Shown here: positions 1 to 8,225 of the stretch, piece by piece
How the letters are laid out: each line of letters begins with the position of its first letter
Numbering within the stretch: the stretch's first letter is position 1
Notes under the pieces: model-generated
The model's input: only the letters and a program-made list of their open reading frames with translations
What the model was told of the DNA's origin: nothing
Databases searched by the model: none
Origin: Solirubrobacter soli DSM 22325
GTDB taxonomy: Bacteria > Actinomycetota > Thermoleophilia > Solirubrobacterales > Solirubrobacteraceae
DNA length: 64,000 nucleotides
Assembly: GCF_000423665.1 (NCBI RefSeq)
Contig: NZ_AUIK01000023.1
Location: 1 to 64,000 of the forward strand
Direction: 5' to 3'
Program-made: the position numbers and the translations under genes

Positions 1-90
1 GGCGCGGGCGGCGCGGCCGGCGCGGGCGGCGCGGCCGGCGCGGGCGGCGCGGCCGGCGCGGGCGGCGCGGCCGGCGCGGGTGGCGCGGCA
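1..90 (+). repeat. 18-base GC-only tandem repeat inside the glycosyltransferase gene
   Basis: Four exact copies of an 18-base unit (GGCGCGGGCGGCGCGGCC) run from 1 to 72 and a fifth with two changes covers 73-90. The unit is itself two 9-base halves, so the array can also be read as a 9-base repeat. It continues past the left edge. In the gene frame it encodes Gly-Ala-Gly and Gly-Ala-Ala triplets in alternation. Confidence 0.9.
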
Positions 91-519
91 GGGGCCGCGG
101 GCGCGGGCGGCGCGAGCCCCGCGGGCGGCGCCGGGCGGCCCCTTCCCCCCGTGGGGCGGGGGCGCGTGCGGTTCGCCGGGCTCATCCCGCGCGACGACTA
201 TCGCGCCCTCCTGCGGCGCGCCCGCGTCTTCGTGTCCGTGCCGCGGCGGGAGGACTACGGGATCGCGCAGCTGGAGGCGCTCGCGGACGGGTGCGTGCTC
301 GTCACCACGGACGCGCCCGGGCCGTACGTCGCCGCGCCGATCGCGCGGCGGCTCGACAATCGGCTCGTCGGGCCGCGGCTCGCGATCCGCGCGGCGCTCG
401 ACTCGCCCCGCGCCGACTACGCCGAGCGCGCCGCCGCGGCGCTCGCGCCCTTCTCGCCCGCAGCGGTCGACCGCGTCGTCGCCGACGAGCTCCTCCCGCG
501 CCTGCTCGCGAGCAGGTGA
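1..519 (+). CDS. Glycosyltransferase family 4-like, C-terminal part (5' end outside window)
   Basis: The frame is open from the window edge to a TGA at 517-519, so only the C-terminal 172 codons are seen. The last 120 residues match the donor-binding half of GT-B (GT4) glycosyltransferases: a strand reading RVRFAGLIP, then a YRALLRRARVFVSVP helix-strand and the nucleotide-sugar motif with E-x7-E spacing in REDYGIAQLEALADG. Such enzymes move a sugar from an NDP-sugar to a lipid or polysaccharide acceptor at the cytoplasmic membrane. The acceptor cannot be told. The 40-50 residues before this block are almost only Gly and Ala, from an in-frame 18-base tandem repeat, where family members have ordinary sequence. 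The gene ends inside a hairpin shared with polX. Confidence 0.75.
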   Translation, partial: GAGGAAGAGGAAGAGGAAGAGGAAGAGGAAGAAGAGGASPAGGAGRPLPPVGRGRVRFAGLIPRDDYRALLRRARVFVSVPRREDYGIAQLEALADGCVLVTTDAPGPYVAAPIARRLDNRLVGPRLAIRAALDSPRADYAERAAAALAPFSPAAVDRVVADELLPRLLASR

Positions 520-560
520 GCCGGTTTGGTCGCGGAAAACGCGACCAAACCGGCTCACCT
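514..560. terminator. Bidirectional hairpin between convergent genes
   Basis: Bases 514-534 and 540-560 are perfect reverse complements (21 pairs) around the five-base loop GAAAA. The stop codons of both convergent genes (TGA at 517-519 on plus, 555-557 on minus) lie inside the stem. There is no run of T on either side, so it would act as a U-tract-less terminator of the kind proposed for actinobacteria. Confidence 0.75.
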
Positions 561-2303
561 CGCGCGGGCGCGCTTGCGCAGCGGCGCGAAGTCCTCCCAC
601 GAGCGGGTGTTCGCGACCTGGTCCGCCGTCAACCACGCGCGACGGGCGGTCGCGATGCCGTACTGGAGCAGGTCGAAGTTGCGGGCGGAGTGGGCGTCGG
701 AGTCGACCAGCACCATCACCCCCGCCTCGGCGGCAGCGCGGGCGTGGCTCTCGTTCATGTCGCGGCGGTCCGGGGCCGCGTTGATCTCGATCATCGTCCC
801 GTTCTTGGCCGCGGCGGCGATCACGGCGGCCATGTCGATCGCGTAGGGCGGGCGGGTCTCGATCTTGCGGCCCGTGGGGTGACCGATCGCGTCCAGCCAC
901 GGGTGCTCGATCGCGGCGATCATGCGCTCGGTCATCGCGGCCTCGTCCATGGCGAACGACGTGTGGATCGAGCCGATCACCCAATCGAGTCGCGAAAGCA
1001 GCTCGTCGGGGTAGTCGAGCGAGCCGTCCGGGAGGATGTTGGACTCGGTCCCGGCCAGCACGCGCAACCGCCCTTCCAGGCGCGCGTTCAGCGCCGCGAT
1101 CTCCTCGATGCGCGCTTCCAAGGCCTCCGGCGTGACGTGGTCGCCGAACCCGTGTGACGCCGAGTGGTCGGTGACCGCGAGGTACTCCCACCCGCGCCGC
1201 AGCGCCTCCTCCGCCATCTGGTCCAACGTCTGGCGACCGTCCGAGAGCGTCGTGTGGCAGTGCAGGTCGCCCCGCAGGTCGGACAGCTCGATCAGCCGCG
1301 GCAGCGAGCCGTTGCGCGCCGCTTCGAGCTCCCCGCGCCCCTCGCGCAGCTCCGGCGGGATCCACGCGTAGCCGAGCCGCTCGTAGACCTCCTCCTCGGT
1401 CGCGCAGCGCAGCGTCTCGCCGGTCTCGCGATCGAGGATCCCGTACTCGGACACGCTCAGCCCGGCGCGGACCGCGGCCTCGCGCAACTGCACGTTGTGC
1501 GCCTTGGACCCCGTGAAGTGCTGCAGGACGTTGCCGAACTGGTCGGGCTCGACCACCCGCAGGTCGACCTTGACGCCCGAGTGGGTCTTCACGCGCGCTC
1601 CGGCGTCCCCCGAAGCGGCGACGCTCTCCACCAATTCCAGCTCGGACAACGTGGCGATCAGCGCGCCCACGTCGTCGGCGGTGGCGATGATGTCGATGTC
1701 CTTGGCCGTGTCGCCGCGCCGGCGAACGCTGCCCGCGATCTCGACCCGGTGCGCCGCGGGGTGGTCGCGCAGCGCGCCCGCGATCTGCTCCGCCACCGGA
1801 ATCGCCCGCGACAGCAGGATCCGGGGCGCGGGACCGCCGCCCTCGTCCTGCTCGGCCAGCACCCGCAACAGGTTCTCCTCGACCTTCTTGCCGAGCCCGC
1901 GGATGCCGCGGATCTGCTCCGCCTCGGCCGCCTCGCGCAACTTCTCGAGCGAGTCGATCCCGAGCTCGTCGTACAGGAGCTTCGCCCGCTTGGCCCCGAA
2001 CCCCGGCAGGTGCATGATCGCGATCAGCCCGCTCGGGAACTTCGCGCGCAGCTTGACCGCCGACGGGATGTCGCCCGTCTCGTCGAGCGCGATCAGCTTC
2101 TCCTCGAGCGTCTTCCCGATCCCGGGCACGGTCGTGACCTTGCCTTCGCGGGTGAGCTGCATGATCGACACGGAAGCGTCGCGCACGGCCTTCGCCGCGG
2201 TGTGGTAGGCGATGACGCGGTAGGACACCGCGCCGTCGAGCTCGTACAGGTCCCCCAGCTCGTCGAAGGCGGCGGCGATCTCGGCGTTGGTCTTGGTGGC
2301 CAT
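555..2303 (-). CDS. polX: DNA polymerase/3'-5' exonuclease PolX
   Basis: This is a family X DNA polymerase with a C-terminal PHP domain, 582 aa, the usual bacterial PolX length. It fills short gaps during base-excision repair in the cytoplasm. Helix-hairpin-helix segments lie at about residues 45-140 (VPGIGKT, LPGFGAK, IRGLGKK). The nucleotidyltransferase core has GSVRRR at 191-196 and catalytic Asp 202, 204 and 247. The PHP phosphoesterase domain starts near residue 340 with LRGDLHCHT, whose His348 and His350 are metal ligands, and ends with a DSDAH motif. The ATG at 2303 lies only 27 bases from the divergent glycosyltransferase start, so at least one transcript is probably leaderless. It shares its terminator with the convergent upstream gene. 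Confidence 0.95.
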   Translation of the reverse strand: MATKTNAEIAAAFDELGDLYELDGAVSYRVIAYHTAAKAVRDASVSIMQLTREGKVTTVPGIGKTLEEKLIALDETGDIPSAVKLRAKFPSGLIAIMHLPGFGAKRAKLLYDELGIDSLEKLREAAEAEQIRGIRGLGKKVEENLLRVLAEQDEGGGPAPRILLSRAIPVAEQIAGALRDHPAAHRVEIAGSVRRRGDTAKDIDIIATADDVGALIATLSELELVESVAASGDAGARVKTHSGVKVDLRVVEPDQFGNVLQHFTGSKAHNVQLREAAVRAGLSVSEYGILDRETGETLRCATEEEVYERLGYAWIPPELREGRGELEAARNGSLPRLIELSDLRGDLHCHTTLSDGRQTLDQMAEEALRRGWEYLAVTDHSASHGFGDHVTPEALEARIEEIAALNARLEGRLRVLAGTESNILPDGSLDYPDELLSRLDWVIGSIHTSFAMDEAAMTERMIAAIEHPWLDAIGHPTGRKIETRPPYAIDMAAVIAAAAKNGTMIEINAAPDRRDMNESHARAAAEAGVMVLVDSDAHSARNFDLLQYGIATARRAWLTADQVANTRSWEDFAPLRKRARAR

Positions 2304-2330
2304 GGGTCCTCGTTAACCTACGCGCCCTCA

Positions 2331-3086
2331 ATGGCCGACGGCTCCGTCTGGGTGATCCTGCCGACTTACAACGAGGCCGAGAACATCGAGGCCGTCGTCG
2401 GTGGGATCCGCGCCGCGGCACCCGAGGTGAAGATCCTCGTGGTCGACGACAACTCGCGCGACGGGACCGGGGCACTCGCCGACCAACTCGCCGACGACGT
2501 CCTGCACCGCCCGGGCAAGCAGGGACTCGGCCGCGCCTACACGGCCGGCTTCGCGCGGGCGCTGAAGAACCGCGCCGAGTACGTCTGCGAGATGGACGCC
2601 GACCTCTCGCACGACCCCGCCGACCTCCCACGGCTGATCGCGCCCGCGCAAGAGGGCGCCGACCTCGTCCTCGGCTCGCGCTACGTCCACGGCGGCGGCG
2701 TCGAGAACTGGGACCTGACGCGCCGCTTCATCTCGCTCGCCGGCTGCGAGTACGCCCGCCGCGTGCTCGGCGTGCAGATCCGCGATCTCACCGGCGGCTT
2801 CAAGTGCTTCCGCGCCGCGACGCTGGAGCGCATCAACGCGCAGACGGCGGGCGCTCAGGGCTACGCGTTCCAGGTCGAGCTCACCTACCGCACGCTCTGC
2901 CTCGGCCTGCGCGTCGCCGAGGTGCCGATCCGCTTCCGCGAGCGCCGGCTCGGCGAGTCCAAGATGTCCGCGCAGATCGCCCTCGAGGCGGCCTGGCGCG
3001 TTCCGGCCCTCCGCTACGGGCCGCGGCGGTGGCGTCCGCTGGAGGCGGACGGCCTGCCTGCCGATCCATTGACACATGAAGGCTGA
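2331..3086 (+). CDS. Polyprenol-phosphate glycosyltransferase (GT2, dolichyl-phosphate mannosyltransferase-like)
   Basis: This 251-residue GT-A protein begins with the typical VILPTYNEAENI strand, followed by VVDDNSRDGT and the metal-binding EMDADLSHDP. The later motif RRLGESKMS is characteristic of the polyprenol monophosphomannose synthase / DPM1 branch. It would load a sugar, probably mannose, from a GDP-sugar onto a membrane polyprenyl phosphate, for later use by lipid-linked glycosyltransferases. There is no C-terminal membrane domain, so it is a soluble or peripheral enzyme. The start ATG at 2331 fits the family N-terminus and lies just after the divergent polX promoter. The 3' end overlaps the next gene by 11 bases, so the two are probably co-transcribed. 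Confidence 0.85.
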   Translation: MADGSVWVILPTYNEAENIEAVVGGIRAAAPEVKILVVDDNSRDGTGALADQLADDVLHRPGKQGLGRAYTAGFARALKNRAEYVCEMDADLSHDPADLPRLIAPAQEGADLVLGSRYVHGGGVENWDLTRRFISLAGCEYARRVLGVQIRDLTGGFKCFRAATLERINAQTAGAQGYAFQVELTYRTLCLGLRVAEVPIRFRERRLGESKMSAQIALEAAWRVPALRYGPRRWRPLEADGLPADPLTHEG

Positions 3087-3777
3087 AGAACTGGCGGTCG
3101 TCCAGGGCTGGGACGACACGCGCGCCACGCTGCGGCGCTGGAACGCGAATCCCGGCCCTGTGGCGCGGAGCTGGGCGCTCGGCTCGCTCGCCGTGACCGC
3201 GACCCTGCTGACCCTGACCTGGATCGTCGCGGCGACCACCCGCGCCGACCCCACGCAGTACGGCTATCCGGGGCTGACCCGCCCGGCCTTCTGGAGCGAC
3301 TTCTTCTTCCTGCTCTACCGCAACGGCCTCGTGCTGGCGCTGCACGCGGCCGCCTGTGTCGCCGGGTTCATCGCGGGGTCGCAGCTGCCGACCGCGGCCA
3401 AGGACTACTCCGGCCTGGTGCGCAAGGTCCACGACCGCGCCGGCACCGCCGCGATCGCGTTCGTCGCCGGCGCCACGCTGTTCTCGCTCGGCACCCAGGC
3501 CTACGCGCTCGGCAACGGCGCCGCGTCGCTCTCCGCGCGCCTCGACGTCTCCCCCGCGGTCCTGCTGATCGCGCTCCTCCCCCACGCGCTGCCGGAGCTG
3601 TTCGCCCTCTTCCTGCCGCTCGCGGCCTGGTCGCTGGCGAGCGCTCGCGGCGCCTGGGACGAGCTCCTCGCCGCGACGTTCGCGACGACCGCGGTTGCGG
3701 TACCACTGCTGGTATTGGCCGCGGCGATCGAGACCTGGATCACCCCTGACATCCTCCGCTGGGTCTACCACCACTAG
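3076..3777 (+). CDS. SpoIIM-like (DUF95) integral membrane protein
   Basis: This 233-residue protein has an N-terminal soluble stretch and about five hydrophobic segments (about 35-50, 80-105, 130-150, 160-190, 200-222). The order of features resembles the stage II sporulation protein M family: a middle loop, then PHALPELFALFLPLAAWSL and a last helix ending IETWITP, which parallels the PHG.xELPA and IEAFxTP blocks of that family. SpoIIM is part of the peptidoglycan-hydrolase complex for engulfment in Bacillus, but the wider family occurs in non-spore-formers with unknown function. It overlaps the preceding glycosyltransferase by 11 bases. The family assignment is by motif memory only. Confidence 0.65.
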   Translation: MKAEELAVVQGWDDTRATLRRWNANPGPVARSWALGSLAVTATLLTLTWIVAATTRADPTQYGYPGLTRPAFWSDFFFLLYRNGLVLALHAAACVAGFIAGSQLPTAAKDYSGLVRKVHDRAGTAAIAFVAGATLFSLGTQAYALGNGAASLSARLDVSPAVLLIALLPHALPELFALFLPLAAWSLASARGAWDELLAATFATTAVAVPLLVLAAAIETWITPDILRWVYHH

Positions 3778-3778
3778 C

Positions 3779-3784
3779 TATACT
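3779..3784 (+). promoter_or_regulatory. Probable -10 element of trxA
   Basis: TATACT matches the -10 consensus in five of six positions and sits in a short AT-rich patch directly after the preceding stop codon, about 33 bases before the trxA ATG. No convincing -35 hexamer is visible. A strong ribosome-binding sequence (AGGAAGGA, about 3805-3812) follows. Confidence 0.5.
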
Positions 3785-3816
3785 TTTTGAAGCGACCCGA
3801 CTGAGGAAGGACCACC

Positions 3817-4143
3817 ATGGCAGGCAAGATCACCGACGTCTCAGACAACAGCTTCCAGGCCGAAGTCCTGGAGAACGACACGCCGGTGCTGGTGGACTTC
3901 TGGGCGCCCTGGTGCGGCCCGTGCCGCGTCGTCGCCCCCGCGCTCGAGGAGATCGCCGAGGCGCGTGACGACCTGCGGATCGTCAAGCTCAACGTCGACG
4001 ACAACCAGCAGACCGCCGCGCAGTACCAGGTGCTGGCCATCCCGACGATGATCCTGTTCCGCAACGGCCAGGAGGCCAAGCGCATCCAGGGCGCGATGCC
4101 CAAGAAGCGCATCGAGGCCGAGCTGGAGCCCGCTCTCGCTTAA
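3817..4143 (+). CDS. trxA: Thioredoxin
   Basis: A 108-residue single-domain thioredoxin. The active site WCGPC is at residues 32-36, after the strand LVDFWAP, and the cis-proline loop reads LAIPTMILF. It reduces cytoplasmic protein disulfides with electrons from thioredoxin reductase. Length and motifs are those of canonical TrxA, with no signal peptide. It has its own likely promoter (TATACT at 3779) and an AGGAAGGA ribosome-binding site, and a GC-rich hairpin follows the stop codon, so it is probably a one-gene transcript. Confidence 0.95.
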   Translation: MAGKITDVSDNSFQAEVLENDTPVLVDFWAPWCGPCRVVAPALEEIAEARDDLRIVKLNVDDNQQTAAQYQVLAIPTMILFRNGQEAKRIQGAMPKKRIEAELEPALA

Positions 4144-4151
4144 TGACCCTG

Positions 4152-4173
4152 CCGCCGGGTAGGTTCCCGGCGG
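4152..4173 (+). terminator. Hairpin after trxA
   Basis: CCGCCGGG (4152-4159) pairs perfectly with CCCGGCGG (4166-4173) around the loop TAGGTT. It lies 8 bases after the trxA stop and ends 3 bases before the GTG start of the next gene, so it may also hide that gene's translation start region. No T-run follows. Confidence 0.6.
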
Positions 4174-4176
4174 TCA

Positions 4177-7100
4177 GTGAGCCGTTGGTCCATTCATCTG
4201 TGTGGCGAGCTCCGCGTGGAGCTCGCTGGTGCGCGCCGTGACGCGCAGCTGCGCGGGCGCCAAGGCCGGCTCGCGTTCGCCTATCTGATCCTGCACCGCG
4301 CGCGTCCCGTCCGCCGCGACGAGCTGATCGAGGCGCTGTGGGCGCACGAGGGCGCCCCGCCGAGCGATACCGCGCTGGCCCCGGTGCTCTCGCGACTGCG
4401 CCGCGCGATCGAGCCGGCGACGCTCGAAGGGCGGGACACGCTGCGGATCGTGTTCCCCGAGCCCGTGTGGGTGGACGTCGAGGCCGTCGGCGAGCTGATG
4501 ATGCGGGCGCGCGACTCGGACGACATGGAGCTCGCGCTCGAGGCGGCGGCGCTGGCCGAGCCGGGGCTGCTGCCGCACGTCGACGCGGATTGGCTCGCCG
4601 CGCCGCGCTCGCACCTCGAGGACCTGCGGATCGAGGCGCTCGAGCTCGCCGCCCGCGCGGCGCTCAAGCGGGGACGCGGCGCATTGCCGGCGGCGGAACG
4701 GGTGGCACGCGCCGCGATCGCCGCCGCGCCGTTCCGGGAGTCCGCACGCGCGGCGCTGATCGCCGTCCTGATGGCGCGCGGGAACGTCGCCGAGGCCGTC
4801 CGCGCGTACGACGAGATCCGCGTGCTGCTGCGGGAGGAGCTCGGCACGACGCCCGGCCCCGAGCTCGTCGCGCTGCACGAGCGGATGCTCGCTCCGGCGC
4901 CTGTCGCCGCGCCGAAGCCGAACGGGCTGCTGGAGCGCGAGGACGAGCTGGCCGAGATCGGCGCCGCGCTGGGGCGGGTGGCGATGGGCGAGGGCGGCGT
5001 ACTGGCCTTCGAAGGCCCGGCCGGGATCGGCAAGACCCGGCTGCTCGGCGTCCTGCGCGAGCGGGCGCTCGACGCCGGCGCGGAGGTGCTCGACGCCCGC
5101 GCGGGCGTGCTCGAGCGCGAGTTCGGCTTCGGCGTCGTCCGCCAGCTGTTCGAGGCCGTGGCCGCCACTGAGCCCCCGCCCGCCGGCGCCCGCGCGGTGT
5201 TCGGTGAGTCGCCGTCCGGCGACGGCCTGTTCGCCGCGCTGAACGCGCTCTTCCAGTACACGGCCACGCTCGCCTCGCGACGCCCGCTGGTCCTGTGCGT
5301 CGACGACCTGCAGTGGAGCGACACCGCCTCGCTGCGCTTCGTCGCCTACCTCGCGCGGCGGATCGCGGGCCTGCCGGTCCTCGTGGCGACGACGATCCGC
5401 ACCGGCGAGCCCGACTCGGACGAACTGCTGCTGGGCGAGCTCGGCCAGGACCCGGCGACGGTCGCCGTCCAGCCGCGGCCGCTGACCGAGGACGGGACCG
5501 CGGGGATGGTCTCCGACGTGCTCGGCGACGCCGACGAGGCGTTCGCCGCCGCGTGCCTGGAGGTGACCGGCGGGAATCCGCTGCTCTTGCGCCAGCTGCT
5601 GACGGCGCTGGCGGTGGAGAAGGTCGTGCCGGACGCGGCGCACGCCCAGTCGGTGCGGGCGATCGGGCCGCGGGCCGTGTCGCGCACGGTGCTGTTGCGG
5701 CTCGCCCGGCTTCCGGCGCCGGCCGCCGCGGTGGCGCGCGCGGTCGCGGTGCTGGGCGAGCAGCCCGGGCTGCAGGCGATCGCCGGGCTGGCGGGGATCG
5801 ACGAGGCCGCCGCCGCGGAGACGATCGACGCGCTCGTGCGGGCGGAGATCCTGCGCGCCGACGAGCCGCTCGGCTTCGTCCACCCGCTCGTACGCGACGC
5901 CGTCTACACCGAGCTGCCCGCCGCGCGGCGCGGGCTCGAGCACGCCCGCGCGGCGCGGCTGCTGGCCGAGCTCGACGCGTCGCCTGAGCGGGTCGCGGCG
6001 CAGCTGATGGCGGCGCCGCCGCGCGGCGACGCGTGGGTGGTGGAGCGGCTGCGGGCCGCGGCGGCGATCGCGATCGAGCGCGGCGCGCCCGAGGCCGCCC
6101 TGTCGCACCTGCAGCGCGCGCAGGCCGAGCCGCCCGCGGCTGAGCTGCGCTCCGAACTCACCCTGGAGCTCGGAACGGCGGCCGAGTTCGTCCGCGGCAC
6201 GGCGGCGGCCGTGGCGCTCGCGCAGGCCCACGCCTCGCTCACCGACCCCGAGGCACGTGCGATGGCGGCCCTGATGCTCGCCCGCACGCTGCTGTTCATG
6301 GAGAACCCGGTCCGCGCGGTGGCGGTCGTCGACGCGGCGCGCGCCGAGCTGTCACCCGAGCAGGCCGACCTGGACCTGGCGCTGCGCGCGGTCCGGGCCG
6401 TCGGCGCGTTCTTCGGCTTCTCGGACCCGTCGAGCATGGCCGAGCTGGAGGCCTGGCGGGCGGGACCACGCTCTCAGGGTCCGGGGGCGAAGACGCTCAC
6501 TGGCATCACCGCGCTCGCCGTCGCCGTGCAGAACGGCCCGGCGGAGGAGGCGGCGGCACTCGCCGCGGAGTCGCTCGACGGCGACGAGATGCCCGAGTTC
6601 GACCGCGGCACGTTCACCGTCACGCCCGCGACCGCGCTCGCGCTGGCCGAGCCCGCGCGCGCGGAGCCGCAATGGCGGCGCTTCCTCGCGCTCGCCGCTC
6701 GGCGCGGGTCCGTGCTCGACGCGATCGGCGCGGATCTGTGGGGCGGATGGTCGGCGATCTGGATGGGCGACCTGGTGCGCGCGATCGAGCTGCTCGAGCG
6801 GGCACAGGAGGGTGAGGCGCTGTTCGGCAGCGCGGGCAACGCCCACATGGCGTACTCGTCCGCGTTCCTGGCCCTGGCGTGGCATGAGCGCGGCGACCGC
6901 GAGCGGGCGTGGGCGGCGCTGCGGCACGCCGGCGAGCCGGGTGGCTCCTCCGACGGCAGGCGCTTCTGGATGATCAGCCACGCCGAACTGCTGCTGGGCG
7001 ACTCCGCGTACGCGCCGGTGCGCGAGATCGCCGACGAGCTCGCGGCGACGCGGCCGCCCGGCACGCATCCGATCTTCTCGCCGTGGCGCAGTCTGCTGGC

Positions 7101-7386
7101 ACGGGCGGAGGACGATCTGGAGACTGCGTCGCGCCTCGCGGGCGAAGAGCTGGAGCTCGCTCGCCGCAGCGGGGCGCCGTGGGTCGTGGGGCGCTCGCTG
7201 CGGCAGCTGGGAGAGCTGACGGGCGACGGCGACACGTTGCGCGAGGCGGTGACGCTGCTCGACGGGACGTCGGCGCGGCTGGAACGGGCCAAGGCGCACG
7301 CGGCGCTGGGCGACGCGGCGACCGCGCTGGCGCTGGCCCGCGAGTGCGGGGCCGACGGGCTCGCGGCGTCACTGCTCGCCCCCTGA
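4177..7386 (+). CDS. BTAD-domain, AAA-ATPase transcriptional regulator (AfsR/SARP-like)
   Basis: A large regulator of 1069 aa. Residues 1 to about 90 form an OmpR-type winged helix (ending ALAPVLSRLRRAIEP), and about 95-245 a BTAD helical domain (typical FRESARAALIAVLMARGNVAEA and LREELGTTPGPEL). About 250-560 is a STAND-type ATPase with Walker A GPAGIGKTR near 278-286 and Walker B LVLCVDDLQWSD near 371-382. The rest is TPR-like helical repeats. No LuxR-type helix-turn-helix is present at the C-terminus, so DNA binding should come from the N-terminus, as in AfsR. What it senses and controls is unknown. The GTG at 4177 follows immediately after the trxA hairpin and has no clear ribosome-binding site. 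Confidence 0.85.
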   Translation: MSRWSIHLCGELRVELAGARRDAQLRGRQGRLAFAYLILHRARPVRRDELIEALWAHEGAPPSDTALAPVLSRLRRAIEPATLEGRDTLRIVFPEPVWVDVEAVGELMMRARDSDDMELALEAAALAEPGLLPHVDADWLAAPRSHLEDLRIEALELAARAALKRGRGALPAAERVARAAIAAAPFRESARAALIAVLMARGNVAEAVRAYDEIRVLLREELGTTPGPELVALHERMLAPAPVAAPKPNGLLEREDELAEIGAALGRVAMGEGGVLAFEGPAGIGKTRLLGVLRERALDAGAEVLDARAGVLEREFGFGVVRQLFEAVAATEPPPAGARAVFGESPSGDGLFAALNALFQYTATLASRRPLVLCVDDLQWSDTASLRFVAYLARRIAGLPVLVATTIRTGEPDSDELLLGELGQDPATVAVQPRPLTEDGTAGMVSDVLGDADEAFAAACLEVTGGNPLLLRQLLTALAVEKVVPDAAHAQSVRAIGPRAVSRTVLLRLARLPAPAAAVARAVAVLGEQPGLQAIAGLAGIDEAAAAETIDALVRAEILRADEPLGFVHPLVRDAVYTELPAARRGLEHARAARLLAELDASPERVAAQLMAAPPRGDAWVVERLRAAAAIAIERGAPEAALSHLQRAQAEPPAAELRSELTLELGTAAEFVRGTAAAVALAQAHASLTDPEARAMAALMLARTLLFMENPVRAVAVVDAARAELSPEQADLDLALRAVRAVGAFFGFSDPSSMAELEAWRAGPRSQGPGAKTLTGITALAVAVQNGPAEEAAALAAESLDGDEMPEFDRGTFTVTPATALALAEPARAEPQWRRFLALAARRGSVLDAIGADLWGGWSAIWMGDLVRAIELLERAQEGEALFGSAGNAHMAYSSAFLALAWHERGDRERAWAALRHAGEPGGSSDGRRFWMISHAELLLGDSAYAPVREIADELAATRPPGTHPIFSPWRSLLARAEDDLETASRLAGEELELARRSGAPWVVGRSLRQLGELTGDGDTLREAVTLLDGTSARLERAKAHAALGDAATALALARECGADGLAASLLAP

Positions 7387-7587
7387 CGGCGCCGCCACGC
7401 GGGCCCCCGCCTCTCCGGGCGCTGCCCCTGAGGCGATGATCGCGTCGAGCGCCGCCAGCAGCTCGACCCACCCGCTGAACGGACGCTCCGGCTGGCCATC
7501 CGTGGCCGCGCGGCCCTCGACGTCCCCACCTGTGACGTGGAGGTCGAGATCGATGTGGAGCGTTCCGTCGGCCATCGTGAGAGGCAT
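7369..7587 (-). CDS. Small hypothetical protein (72 aa)
   Basis: The ATG at 7587 is preceded by a good ribosome-binding site (GGGAGG, five-base spacing), which supports it as a real gene. The protein has an N-terminal beta-rich stretch (TLHIDLDLHVTGGDVEG) followed by a short helix and a Gly/Ala tail, with no cysteine pair, signal peptide or membrane segment. Its 3' end overlaps the convergent BTAD regulator gene by 18 bases. I do not recognise the family. A role next to the regulator, for example as a small partner, is only a guess from position. Confidence 0.6.
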   Translation of the reverse strand: MPLTMADGTLHIDLDLHVTGGDVEGRAATDGQPERPFSGWVELLAALDAIIASGAAPGEAGARVAAPSGGEQ

Positions 7588-7621
7588 GGTGCCTCCCGGC
7601 CGTTGCCGCGATGTTGCCGCG

Positions 7622-8215
7622 CTAGGCGGTCACGTCGAACTCGGCGGCAACACCGTCGATCAGCCGGAATCGTCCCGGCTCGACGTCGGCGGGGATCCGC
7701 GCGGTCTTGGCCCGCGTGCCGCCGGGCGCGACGGCGAACGCGACCGCCGGGAAGACCCACGGAAGCGGCACGGCGGCCCAGGTGCCGTCGGCCGCCTGGC
7801 GCTCCAGCCGGTACGAGAGCCCGGTGAAGCTGCAGTCCTTGCCGGTGTTCTCGAAGTCGTACGGCAGCGTGCCGCCGCGCTGGACCGTCGCCGCCTTCAG
7901 CGTCAGCGCGGTGGTCTTCGCCGTCGCCTGGACGCAGTCCGTCCACACGCCGTCGATCCGGTGCTGCCAATGCCGGCGGCCGGCGCTGACGCGGAGCGCG
8001 TGCCGGCCGGCCGGGATGCGGACCGTGAACGTGCCGGTGCGTAGGGTCTTGCGCTTGATGGTGCGCATGACCGTGCCGGCTGTGGTCACGCGCACGAGCG
8101 TGGCTTTGACCGGCTGGTCGGAGGCGATCCGCACGGTGACCCTCGTCCCCGGGTTCACGACGTCCGCCTTCGGGAAGGTGACGATCGCCGCGGCCGCGAG
8201 GATGAGGGGCAGCAC
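7622..8215 (-). CDS. Secreted protein with immunoglobulin-like fold (197 aa)
   Basis: The N-terminus is a short hydrophobic signal-like segment (LPLILAAAAIV). The remainder is predicted beta strands. The second half, with ENTGKDCSFTGLSYRLER, then VAPGGTRAKTARIPADVEPGRFRL, resembles bacterial Ig-like domains that end in a final strand after a P.G.YR-type turn. Two cysteines (in TDCVQ and KDCSF) could form a disulfide, which agrees with export. The gene starts with GTG at 8215, ten bases after the mhqD-like gene on the same strand, and may be the last gene of that transcript. The function is unknown; an extracellular binding or structural role is likely. Confidence 0.65.
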   Translation of the reverse strand: MLPLILAAAAIVTFPKADVVNPGTRVTVRIASDQPVKATLVRVTTAGTVMRTIKRKTLRTGTFTVRIPAGRHALRVSAGRRHWQHRIDGVWTDCVQATAKTTALTLKAATVQRGGTLPYDFENTGKDCSFTGLSYRLERQAADGTWAAVPLPWVFPAVAFAVAPGGTRAKTARIPADVEPGRFRLIDGVAAEFDVTA

Positions 8216-8225
8216 TACTTGACGT

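Noticed and set aside
1-90. CRISPR-like array at the left edge
   Set aside because: Units are contiguous, without spacers, GC-only and in frame with a protein; it is a coding tandem repeat.
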